Positions 1-5,447 are shown, counted from the stretch's first letter. The stretch is DNA of 6,102 nucleotides from Elusimicrobiota bacterium (GCA_003158755.1 PMLF01000271.1:1-6102); one strand, 5' to 3'. The notes: a model not told the origin generated them from the sequence alone. Program-made: numbers and translations.

Positions 1-35
1 ATAGATGAGGATTCAATTTCTGGAGAGGTGAACCT

Positions 36-347
36 ATGAACTCGATGACGCTGAGATGGATAGCGGTGACGGCATTTTTGGCGACGGGCGCCGCGGTGGT
101 GATCGGAGCGACGGACAATTCCCCGGAGACCGTGGCGGGTTCGATCCATTCCGATGAAGACGAGATGTCACGCCAAGGCGACACGTGGAAGGAAAACAGC
201 ACGGCCGCCAATCCCATGACGTCGACGGGGACAGACATTCATTCTTCCAAGGAGAAGATGTCCCTCAAAGGCGACCGGTGGAAGGACACCAGCACGACCG
301 CCAGCCCGACGGTTTCAACGGGCACCAACGTTTCCACTCACCCTTAA
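36..347 (+). CDS. Small secreted protein with a duplicated 31-residue unit, function unknown
   Basis: Encodes 103 residues. Residues 1-25 look like a signal peptide: a short polar start with Arg7, then a hydrophobic stretch (about 9-24) ending near IGA. The mature part is hydrophilic, rich in Ser, Thr, Asp and Lys, and has no Cys. It is built from two imperfect copies of one unit, residues 37-66 and 68-97, each starting IHS and ending STGT. Seventeen of 30 positions are identical, including the MS, GD and WK pairs, so the period is 31 residues (93 nt). A GGAGAGG-like ribosome site lies about 8 nt before the ATG. This is the only plus-strand gene and it converges on the OmpA-family gene. I do not recognise the family. 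Export to the periplasm is inferred from the leader alone. The coding call is well supported, the function is not. Confidence 0.75.
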   Translation: MNSMTLRWIAVTAFLATGAAVVIGATDNSPETVAGSIHSDEDEMSRQGDTWKENSTAANPMTSTGTDIHSSKEKMSLKGDRWKDTSTTASPTVSTGTNVSTHP

Positions 348-386
348 ACCTCCATACATTTCAACCAGGTTGGCCTCCTTAGATAG

Positions 387-431
387 TTGACCCCTCTCGC
401 GCGGCGTTTCCGCCGTCGCGAGAGGGGTCAA
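387..431. terminator. Strong hairpin between two convergent genes
   Basis: Positions 387-401 pair with 417-431 over 15 bp, then T416 is bulged, then 402-406 pair with 411-415, closed by a TTTC tetraloop at 407-410. The total is 20 bp with one bulge. It lies 39 nt after the stop of the small plus-strand gene and about 80 nt after the stop of the minus-strand OmpA-family gene, where a bidirectional terminator is expected. Neither strand has a proper U-tract after the stem; only a few A or T residues flank it. Intrinsic termination is therefore likely but not proven. It could also be an RNA-stabilising or dispersed palindromic element. Confidence 0.6.
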
Positions 432-512
432 AAGCCTCAAAGGAACGCTCCTGGTTAATGGAGTCGTGGCCTCGTCCAAAGCTCGTCCACGGAGGATCTC
501 CTCCTCAGGGCG

Positions 513-2063
513 TTACCGAGCCTGCGCCGACATCCCGATCGCTTCGCCGCTCACGACGATTTCCACCCGACGGTTGTTTTGCCGGCCTTCCGGCGTCTCA
601 TTGGAACCGATGGGGTTCGCTTTTCCAAACCCTTGCGCGACGATGGAAGCGGACGGCACTCCCTGAGCGACGAGGTAATCCCGCGCCGCCCCGGCTCGTT
701 TTTCCGACAACCGTTGGTTGGATTCATCGCTCCCGACGCTGTCGGTGTGGCCCTCCACGCTCAGTTTCAATCCCGGGTGGGACATCACGATCCCCGCAAT
801 TTTGGCCATTTTTTCCCGGACCGCCGGCCGCAAGGTCGAACTCCCCGTCTGAAATAGGGCGTCCGACATGTTTACGATGAGGCCGCGGGCGGTGTCCCGC
901 GTTGCAAAGACATCATTTAGCTTTTGCAGCAGCTCGACTCGAAGGGCGGCTTTTTCGCTTTCGGCCGTTTGAGCCCTGGCGTCGGAGACGTCCGCCCGCG
1001 ATTTGGCTTCTTCGGCCGATGATCGGGCGGCTTTGGCGTCCGCTTGAGACACGGCGGAAGCGGCGGTGGCGCCGGCGGCCAGAGAGAGAGCGGCGGCGCG
1101 TTCCGCGTCCGAGCGCCCTTGGGCCTGCTCGGCTTGGGATTGAGCCTGTTCCGCTTTCACTTGACCCGCGCTCGCCGCGGCCGCCTGGCTATCGGCCTTG
1201 CCGATCCGATCCTGCGTCCGAAGGCGTTCATTGACGACGGCCTCTTCCGCCTGGCGTTTAACGGCGAGGGAACGGCTGTCTTCGGCGCTTTGAACGGCTT
1301 CACGCGCCGTCAGCGAGCGGCCGGTGTTTCCTCCCTTTTTTGTTTCCGACAAGGCGAGGAGTTCCTCGGCCTTTTTAAACCCGGCCGCCGCGTAGGTTTC
1401 CGCCCCGGCGGTCCTGGCGATTCGCACGGCGTTCCGGGCTTGATACACGTTGAAAGGAGTTTTTCCTTTTTTTGACCCGTTCTTGAAGCCCGCGGCGTCG
1501 ACAGGTCCGGCGTATTGACCTCTCGCCACCAGTTCATATTTGGCGTCGACCCATTCGATCTTCGCCTTGTTCCCCGGCTGGATCGCGTTTTCCACGACCA
1601 CGGCGTCGCTTGGCTGGGTTACGGCGAAATAGGGTTCCGCCGTGACGAGGAGGCTCAAAGACTGGAGGGGCGTCTCCGCGTTCAACCGACTTTTTCCGCC
1701 TTTAACGATCAACTCCCCGAGGTTGCTCGCTCGTCCATCGGGAGAGACCCCCCAAAACACATAGGTCAAATACTCGGAACCGAAATGGCCGGCGTCCATC
1801 AATCCCTTGAATTCCGCCTTGATTTCCGTCTTCCCGCCTTTATTGGTGACCTCGGCGACGCCGTTGGCGTTGGAAACGAGTTCCGTGCTTTTGAAATTGA
1901 TTTCGACGGAGCCCTTTAAGTTTCGGTAATTAATCGCTTTCGCCGGGACTTCCACGACCTTCACTTGGTAAACCGGCTTTGCGGAGTCCGAGGCCGCGGG
2001 AGCGGGACTTTGACCGAAAACGATTACGGTCGCAATGAACAAGGCGGTGATTCTGATTTTCAT
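513..2063 (-). CDS. OmpA-family peptidoglycan-binding envelope protein with long alanine-rich helical region
   Basis: 516 residues. An AAGGAGG site 8 nt upstream fixes the start at 2063; the frame stays open upstream but has no better start. Residues 1-24 form a signal peptide (hydrophobic about 5-18, ending PAPAA). Residues 30-180 form a beta-rich N-terminal domain with the LTYVFWGVSPDGRA and TAEPYFAVTQPSD stretches that I recall from a widespread group of OmpA-like proteins. Residues 205-240 (VYQARNAVRIARTAG onward) resemble DUF4398-like helices. Residues 250-390 are Ala/Glu/Gln-rich and probably coiled coil. Residues 393-505 are the OmpA C-terminal domain: GHTD places Asp441 and the NQRLSEKRA motif places Arg456, the 15-residue spacing of the two residues that bind diaminopimelate in OmpA. 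The protein probably tethers an envelope layer to peptidoglycan; no classical eight-stranded barrel is evident. It follows the Dps-like gene after 62 nt and may share its transcript. Confidence 0.9.
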   Translation of the reverse strand: MKIRITALFIATVIVFGQSPAPAASDSAKPVYQVKVVEVPAKAINYRNLKGSVEINFKSTELVSNANGVAEVTNKGGKTEIKAEFKGLMDAGHFGSEYLTYVFWGVSPDGRASNLGELIVKGGKSRLNAETPLQSLSLLVTAEPYFAVTQPSDAVVVENAIQPGNKAKIEWVDAKYELVARGQYAGPVDAAGFKNGSKKGKTPFNVYQARNAVRIARTAGAETYAAAGFKKAEELLALSETKKGGNTGRSLTAREAVQSAEDSRSLAVKRQAEEAVVNERLRTQDRIGKADSQAAAASAGQVKAEQAQSQAEQAQGRSDAERAAALSLAAGATAASAVSQADAKAARSSAEEAKSRADVSDARAQTAESEKAALRVELLQKLNDVFATRDTARGLIVNMSDALFQTGSSTLRPAVREKMAKIAGIVMSHPGLKLSVEGHTDSVGSDESNQRLSEKRAGAARDYLVAQGVPSASIVAQGFGKANPIGSNETPEGRQNNRRVEIVVSGEAIGMSAQAR

Positions 2064-2125
2064 GAACAAATCCTCCTTAACACAAGTGTGATTCGGTGAA
2101 GCGCTTTCCGTGACAACACGGGAGA

Positions 2126-2740
2126 TCAGTCCCCGCAAACCACGGGTTCATTCACCAAGTGCTGCGACGTGAACCAAACTTGTAGCTCATTGGTCCGAAC
2201 GACGTTGCTGACCAGGATATCGTTCGTTCCTTCGTCGCCGTCTTTGCTCGCTTGGCGCGCCATCGTCCGCGCCTCCTCCAGGATGATCTCATGGGCGTGG
2301 AGCAGCCGCGACAACTGGGAAGGGACCTCCTCCCGGCCTCGCGGGGCGCGCGGAATGATCGAGGTCTCGGCGACGTCGTGGGCCATGGCGATACTCACCC
2401 CTCCGAGGGTCTGGATCCTTTCCGCCAGCAGGTCGACCAAATCGCTCTGCTCCTTGAAATGCTTGTCGAACAGGAGATGAAGCGCGTAAAACGTGGGGCC
2501 GGACACTTGCCAGTGATGCTTCTTGTAGAGGTCCCGCAGGGTCATCGTGTCCGCCAACAACTGGTTCAGATTTGTCACGGAGGAAGCGCACACCTTTTCA
2601 TTGAGCGCAATCGACAACTTGACGATGGCGCCGTAGGGCTGGATCTCCCGGGATTTCTGTACCGTCTGAGGACGCGCGCGGTCCATCACCGCGACGGCGG
2701 CATCCCCGTCTTTAATGCGACCACCATTACCGTCTTCCAT
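2126..2740 (-). CDS. Dps-family ferritin-like protein (DNA-binding/iron-storage, stress protection)
   Basis: 204 residues from the chosen start. Dps proteins form hollow 12-mers that oxidise Fe(II) with hydrogen peroxide, store iron and often coat DNA in stressed or stationary cells. The ferroxidase residues of E. coli Dps (H51, H63, D67, D78, E82) all have counterparts at the same spacing: His76 in KKHHWQVSG, His88 in ALH, Asp92 in FD, Asp103 and Glu107 in DLLAER. The four-helix core runs about 45-195. Residues 1-40 form a polar N-terminal tail about 25 residues longer than in E. coli Dps; Dps tails often bind DNA, but this one is mixed in charge. The protein ends NEPVVCGD with no basic C-tail. 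The cytoplasmic location follows from the lack of a leader. A fold-back repeat element sits 20 nt before the start, and the OmpA-family gene lies 62 nt downstream. Confidence 0.92.
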   Translation of the reverse strand: MEDGNGGRIKDGDAAVAVMDRARPQTVQKSREIQPYGAIVKLSIALNEKVCASSVTNLNQLLADTMTLRDLYKKHHWQVSGPTFYALHLLFDKHFKEQSDLVDLLAERIQTLGGVSIAMAHDVAETSIIPRAPRGREEVPSQLSRLLHAHEIILEEARTMARQASKDGDEGTNDILVSNVVRTNELQVWFTSQHLVNEPVVCGD

Positions 2741-2746
2741 TTTCAT

Positions 2747-2752
2747 CCTCCT
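2747..2752 (-). promoter_or_regulatory. Shine-Dalgarno site that decides the Dps start
   Basis: AGGAGG on the minus strand directly abuts an ATG at 2746 (zero spacing) and lies 6 nt from a second in-frame ATG at 2740. Only the second spacing suits ribosome loading, so the protein should start MEDGN rather than two residues earlier. Confidence 0.75.
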
Positions 2753-2760
2753 ATAAAGTT

Positions 2761-2885
2761 CTGTAAAAACAACGCCCTGCCTACCGCTCGCGCTGAGCTT
2801 GTCGAAATACGACGAATCACCGACGATCTTGGCTCACCCTTCGACAAGCTCAGGGTGAACGGACGAGGGGATTTTGTTTTTACAG
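2761..2885. repeat. 125-bp fold-back (MITE-like) element with nested inverted repeats
   Basis: The ends are perfect 12-bp inverted repeats, CTGTAAAAACAA at 2761-2772 and its complement at 2874-2885. Inside, CTGAGCTTGTCGAA at 2793-2806 is repeated inverted at 2840-2853 (14 bp, perfect). The spacers between outer and inner repeats are exactly 20 nt on both sides and match at about 9 of 20 positions, leaving a 33-nt centre. The whole is an imperfect palindrome with about 35 of 46 matching positions per arm. The right inner copy sits in its own mini-hairpin (TCACCCT 2834-2840 with AGGGTGA 2852-2858). I recall TTCGACAAGCTCAG-type palindromes as common dispersed repeats in many bacterial genomes. 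No transposase gene and no clear target duplication is seen. It lies in the leader region of the Dps-like gene, where its RNA could fold. Confidence 0.75.
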
Positions 2886-2900
2886 GATCAATAATTCATC

Positions 2901-2912
2901 GTGAAGCTTCAC
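2901..2912. promoter_or_regulatory. 12-bp perfect palindrome upstream of the Dps-like gene
   Basis: GTGAAGCTTCAC is a perfect dyad in the gap between the DUF3185 stop and the fold-back element. Its position could suit an operator for the Dps-like gene. I recognise no regulator consensus, and a 12-bp palindrome can arise by chance, so this is only a candidate site. Confidence 0.25.
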
Positions 2913-2940
2913 TCGTTGGAACCCGCCGGACTTTGACGGG

Positions 2941-3144
2941 TTACGCCTTCGATCCGTTGAATATCCCGAAGACTCCGACGACGGCCGCGAGCGCTCCGCC
3001 GATCAAGAGCCAGAGGGTTTTGTCCGTCGGCGACCCGTTGAAAAACCTCGACACGTCCGACCCGAACGAATGCAAAGCCGTGACGCCGTAGGCGAGCAAG
3101 ACGATCCCTCCGACCAGAAACACAATCGACAATGCTTTATTCAT
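2941..3144 (-). CDS. DUF3185-family small two-helix membrane protein
   Basis: 67 residues with two predicted transmembrane helices, about 4-24 and 43-63, joined by a short loop. The loop and second-helix start carry SDVSRFFNGSPTDK (about 29-42), the signature I associate with DUF3185 proteins, and length and layout fit that family. The function of the family is unknown to me; members are small inner-membrane proteins. GGAGG lies 5 nt before the ATG, inside the 11-nt gap that follows the TPR lipoprotein gene, so translation is probably coupled to the upstream operon and this is its last closely spaced gene. After the stop there is only a weak 6-bp stem (2920-2925 with 2937-2942) with no U-tract, so read-through into the Dps-like gene is possible. 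Confidence 0.85.
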   Translation of the reverse strand: MNKALSIVFLVGGIVLLAYGVTALHSFGSDVSRFFNGSPTDKTLWLLIGGALAAVVGVFGIFNGSKA

Positions 3145-3155
3145 GACAACCTCCG

Positions 3156-3743
3156 TTAGTTTCGATTTAATTCCAGCAGTTGTTTCGTGACGGCGATTTG
3201 TTGACGCAAGGGCTCGTCTTTGGACGGGGTCGCGGCCTCGGAGTCGTCCAGGGCCTTCTGAGCCTCTTCATTTCGATACTCCCTCACATAAAGTTCGGCG
3301 AGAGTTTCCAGGATGTAAGGCCGCAACGGACCTCCTTGTTCCAAGGCCGTTAAGGCATATCGCTCGGCTCGGTCCAGGTGGTTTCCGAGCGCCAAATAGA
3401 CCATCGCCAAGTTGTTGTTGGCGCCGGCGTGGTTCGGGTCCAGTCGCAGCACCTGCCGGTAACAGGCCGCCGCCGTTTTCAGATCGCCGGACCCGAAGGC
3501 GAGGTTGCCTCGGGCAATCCGCGCCGGGAGATATTCCTTGCTCAGGCGAATGGCCGCATCGTATTGCTCAACGGCGGATTCCGTCAAACCTTGAGCCTCG
3601 TAGGAGGCTCCCAACTGCACATGCTGCTCCGGCGTCAGCGGGTCCGTATGCCGGACGTATTGCGGAAGGGTCGAGCAAGCCGAAAATACGCTCAACAGGG
3701 GAACCAACATCCAGGCGAATCGGCTATCGGGCGTCATGGGCAT
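3156..3743 (-). CDS. TPR-repeat lipoprotein, partner of the PA2778-type peptidase
   Basis: 195 residues from the chosen start. A signal peptide (about 8-22) ends in the lipobox VFSAC, with Cys23 as the lipid-bearing residue. Four TPR-like units of about 34 residues follow: about 38-71, 72-105 (with LDPNHAGA at its end), 106-139 (NNNLAMVYLALGNHLDRAERYA) and a weaker one at 140-173. TPRs are protein-binding scaffolds. The gene overlaps the C39-like peptidase gene by 20 nt in another reading frame. As I recall, Pseudomonas PA2778 carries a TPR region fused behind the peptidase domain, so this gene looks like the detached C-terminal half with its own export signal. GGAG lies 7 nt before the start at 3743; an in-frame ATG at 3737 is the alternative. 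The reading frame is open further upstream, but that part would bury the lipoprotein signal and is rejected. Confidence 0.85.
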   Translation of the reverse strand: MPMTPDSRFAWMLVPLLSVFSACSTLPQYVRHTDPLTPEQHVQLGASYEAQGLTESAVEQYDAAIRLSKEYLPARIARGNLAFGSGDLKTAAACYRQVLRLDPNHAGANNNLAMVYLALGNHLDRAERYALTALEQGGPLRPYILETLAELYVREYRNEEAQKALDDSEAATPSKDEPLRQQIAVTKQLLELNRN

Positions 3744-4341
3744 GGGGAGACTCCGCGTCATGGCCGGGAGGCAACACCAACAAGGTCGCCCGCTGAGTTT
3801 TGTTCCATTCCTTGAGAAAATTGTTATAACGGACGAACCGGTTGCTCGACGAGCCGGAATGGAGAAACAGCCCGCGCTTCCCCTCGTCAAACCCGGTGAC
3901 CACCACGTAATGGCCGACCGGCATGAAATCGAATCCCCGATTGACGAACGCGATCAGCGGATGGCCCAACCTCAATTCGGACCGGAGGTCGTCGAGGCTC
4001 CCGTTGTAATAATGCGCCTTGAAACCCCGGCGCTCCGCCGCCGACACGAGGTCCATCGGCAGGCTTCCCTTGAGGTTCGCCAAATAGATTTCTTGTTTGA
4101 GAACCGCCGGATCCACGGGCGAACCCCAAAACGAGAGCACGCCCGCCAAGGAGGCGGGGCCGCACTGATCGGTGTTGTCGGAAAAGAAGGGAACGTCCAG
4201 GTGCCAGTAACCCCCCGCCGGAACGCTCGGAGGTCGGGGCGGGAGGTTTTGAATTCCAAAAACGGCGCATCCCGAAACCCATAGCCCGAGGAAGGCCGCC
4301 GGGATCCACTTCAAAATCCTCGGGCTATGGATGAAAGTCAT
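3724..4341 (-). CDS. C39-like cysteine peptidase lipoprotein, PA2778 type
   Basis: 205 residues. The leader (about 8-24) ends in the lipobox VSGC, with Cys25 as the lipidation site, followed by a Pro-rich linker. The peptidase-like domain runs about 45-190: DQCGPASLAGVLSFWG places the catalytic Cys at 60, and VGHYVVVTGFDE places the catalytic His at 144. Where many C39 enzymes have an Asp-Pro after the His strand, this protein has HSGSSS (about 161-166), as I recall also for PA2778-like proteins. C39 peptidases classically cut after Gly-Gly in leader peptides; the substrate here is unknown. It should act at the periplasmic side of a membrane. An AAGGA site 7 nt upstream supports the ATG. The PA2779-type gene ends 12 nt upstream and the TPR lipoprotein gene overlaps its end. 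It stops just after LPPG, where the fused protein would run on into TPRs. Confidence 0.88.
   Translation of the reverse strand: MTFIHSPRILKWIPAAFLGLWVSGCAVFGIQNLPPRPPSVPAGGYWHLDVPFFSDNTDQCGPASLAGVLSFWGSPVDPAVLKQEIYLANLKGSLPMDLVSAAERRGFKAHYYNGSLDDLRSELRLGHPLIAFVNRGFDFMPVGHYVVVTGFDEGKRGLFLHSGSSSNRFVRYNNFLKEWNKTQRATLLVLPPGHDAESPHAHDAR
3751..3756 (-). promoter_or_regulatory. Internal Shine-Dalgarno site for the TPR lipoprotein
   Basis: GCGGAG on the minus strand lies inside the 3' end of the C39-like peptidase gene, 7 nt before the ATG at 3743 and 13 nt before the ATG at 3737. It favours the upstream start and indicates translational coupling between the two overlapping genes. Confidence 0.5.
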
Positions 4342-4353
4342 CGGGATGTCCTT

Positions 4354-4755
4354 TTATATCCGTTTAAACAGATACATGCACAGCGCCACCAAGACCACGA
4401 TCAGCAGGACTCCGACCACGAAACCGACGGCGTCCCCGCCCGGGTTGAGCGAACGGATCTGCGAGGCGGTTTGATGGATCTGGGCATCGGAGAGTTGACC
4501 GAGCCTGGAATTGATTTGTTCCGGAGTCAGCTTGAACTCCGCGAGCCTCTGTCGGATGACCTTGGACTCCAACGACGTTTGGATCGTTTTGAGGTCCGCC
4601 GCCCGCGCTTCATTGCTTTCGTGGGTTTGGACGGCCGTTTGAGCGGGGGCCAGCATCGCCCACGCCTTGGGCGGCATGGTCATCGCCAGCGTCGTCGCGA
4701 GGGCGAGCGATGCGATCAACGTCTTTCGTGTAAAGGAACATCGCTTCTTTTCCAT
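4354..4755 (-). CDS. PA2779-type membrane protein with Gly-Gly, helix and basic tail at its C-terminus
   Basis: 133 residues; AAGGAGG 6 nt upstream fixes the start at 4755. Residues 1-33 are an export signal with a basic start (KKR, RK) and an end at AWA. Residues 45-105 are a polar helical region containing VIRQRLAEFKLTPEQINSRL, DAQIHQTASQIRSL and then NPGGD at 104-108. A hydrophobic helix follows (about 109-130), and the protein ends FKRI. This layout matches my memory of PA2779-family proteins, which are encoded beside PA2778-type peptidases. The function is unknown. The Gly-Gly, helix and basic-end order resembles C-terminal sorting signals, so processing by the neighbouring peptidase is a reasonable guess. 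The gene begins 38 nt after the beta-barrel gene ends and finishes 12 nt before the peptidase gene. Confidence 0.85.
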   Translation of the reverse strand: MEKKRCSFTRKTLIASLALATTLAMTMPPKAWAMLAPAQTAVQTHESNEARAADLKTIQTSLESKVIRQRLAEFKLTPEQINSRLGQLSDAQIHQTASQIRSLNPGGDAVGFVVGVLLIVVLVALCMYLFKRI

Positions 4756-4793
4756 TTGAAGCCTCCTTAAAGGTTCTCCCGTGGATATTCTCG

Positions 4794-5375
4794 TTAAAAC
4801 AAGAAGTTCGCCGCCACAGTGATCATGGAGCCGCTGTCCCGGTAGGTTTGCGTGATTGCGTTTTCGTTGCTCGATTTCACGTTCGCCAGCCAAATGTAGC
4901 GGTAGCTTCCGTCCAAGGACAGGAACGGGGCCAACTTCGCCTCGAGTCCGGCGCCCGCGTGGGGACCGAAACGGTTGTCCGTCTTCTTGGCGACTCCCGG
5001 GCTGTCCACTTGCGTGAAATACCAACCGGCGCCGCCGAGCAGATACGGGCTCACGGGAAATTGCGGAGTGAGGTAAACCAGCAAGGTCGCCTGGACGGGA
5101 TAGCCTTTAATGGTCACGTCTCCGGCGTATTGGTTCTTGCGGTAATCGATGGAGCCTTCCAATCCCAGGACGGGCGTCGCGTGGAACCGCGCTTGGGCGC
5201 CGGCGTACCACGTCCCTTTGACCGCGTCTTTCGGTTTGAAATAGCTGGCCCGGGGACCGATGGAGAAATCGGTGTCTCCGATGCTTGGTCCGTCCGCCGA
5301 GGCCATCAACGGCCATACGATGAGCATCGCCGCCGCGACGGCCAACCCCTTCATCTTGCTGGTATTGATATCCAT
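4794..5375 (-). CDS. Outer-membrane beta-barrel protein (OmpA-like barrel/porin fold)
   Basis: 193 residues. The signal peptide (about 8-27) ends ASA before DGPS. The mature part alternates polar and hydrophobic residues in strand-like stretches with aromatic girdles, for example SIGPRASYF (38-46), WYAGAQARF (56-64), VLGLEGSIDYR (69-79), PVQATLLVYLTP (93-104), YLLGGAGWYFTQ (111-122), FGPHAGAGLEAKL (136-148) and LSLDGSYRYIWL (152-163). It ends in Phe (VAANFLF), the typical C-terminal signal for barrel assembly. Length and glycine pattern suit an eight-stranded barrel of the OmpA/OmpW/Opa kind; no OmpA peptidoglycan domain is attached. AAGGAG lies 8 nt before the ATG at 5375, preferred over Met8. 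It is the first gene of the tightly spaced block with PA2779 and PA2778 types. The ligand or transport role is unknown. Confidence 0.85.
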   Translation of the reverse strand: MDINTSKMKGLAVAAAMLIVWPLMASADGPSIGDTDFSIGPRASYFKPKDAVKGTWYAGAQARFHATPVLGLEGSIDYRKNQYAGDVTIKGYPVQATLLVYLTPQFPVSPYLLGGAGWYFTQVDSPGVAKKTDNRFGPHAGAGLEAKLAPFLSLDGSYRYIWLANVKSSNENAITQTYRDSGSMITVAANFLF

Positions 5376-5447
5376 AGGTGAAACTCCTTTATGTTTTTCA
5401 AGAACGCTTCAACCCTTTGCGGGCGCACCGGATAAGACGCCGACTCC

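Noticed and set aside
491..504. GGAGG-ATCT-CCTCC hairpin just after the OmpA-family stop
   Set aside because: It has only a 5-bp stem and no U-tract; too weak to call a terminator next to the much stronger hairpin at 387-431.
458..1475. Several overlapping plus-strand open frames over the OmpA-family gene
   Set aside because: They are Arg/Pro/Gly-rich antisense shadows of the alanine-rich coil and OmpA domain, with no leader, motif or ribosome site of their own.
2080..2089. ACAC-AA-GTGT dyad beside the OmpA-family ribosome site
   Set aside because: Four-base arms with a 2-nt gap are expected by chance and match no operator I know.
2108..2121. CCGTG-ACAA-CACGG hairpin 4 nt after the Dps-like stop
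   Set aside because: A 5-bp stem with no U-run after it; possibly a small processing stem but not supportable as a terminator.
2064..2138. Longer N-terminus for the OmpA-family protein (25 extra residues)
   Set aside because: It would place a polar stretch before a textbook signal peptide and overlap the Dps-like gene, while AAGGAGG sits 8 nt before the downstream ATG at 2063.
2920..2942. AACCCG/CGGGTT stem at the end of the DUF3185 gene
   Set aside because: A 6-bp stem with an 11-nt loop, no U-tract on the minus strand, and it overlaps the stop codon.
2252..3091. Long plus-strand open frame of 279 codons
   Set aside because: It runs antisense across the Dps-like gene, the fold-back element and most of the DUF3185 gene, has no Shine-Dalgarno site, and its product is low-complexity Arg/His/Asp sequence typical of the reverse strand of GC-rich genes.
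3744..3890. Longer N-terminus for the TPR lipoprotein (49 extra residues)
   Set aside because: The extra part is Cys/Arg-rich shadow sequence of the peptidase gene and would bury the lipoprotein signal.
4756..5025. Longer N-terminus for the PA2779-type protein (90 extra residues)
   Set aside because: It overlaps the 3' part of the beta-barrel gene in another frame and precedes a clear export signal with its own AAGGAGG site.
5376..5440. TTGAAG ... CATAAA as a promoter for the beta-barrel gene
   Set aside because: The spacing is too short and the -10-like element touches the Shine-Dalgarno site, so a transcript would lack a ribosome site.
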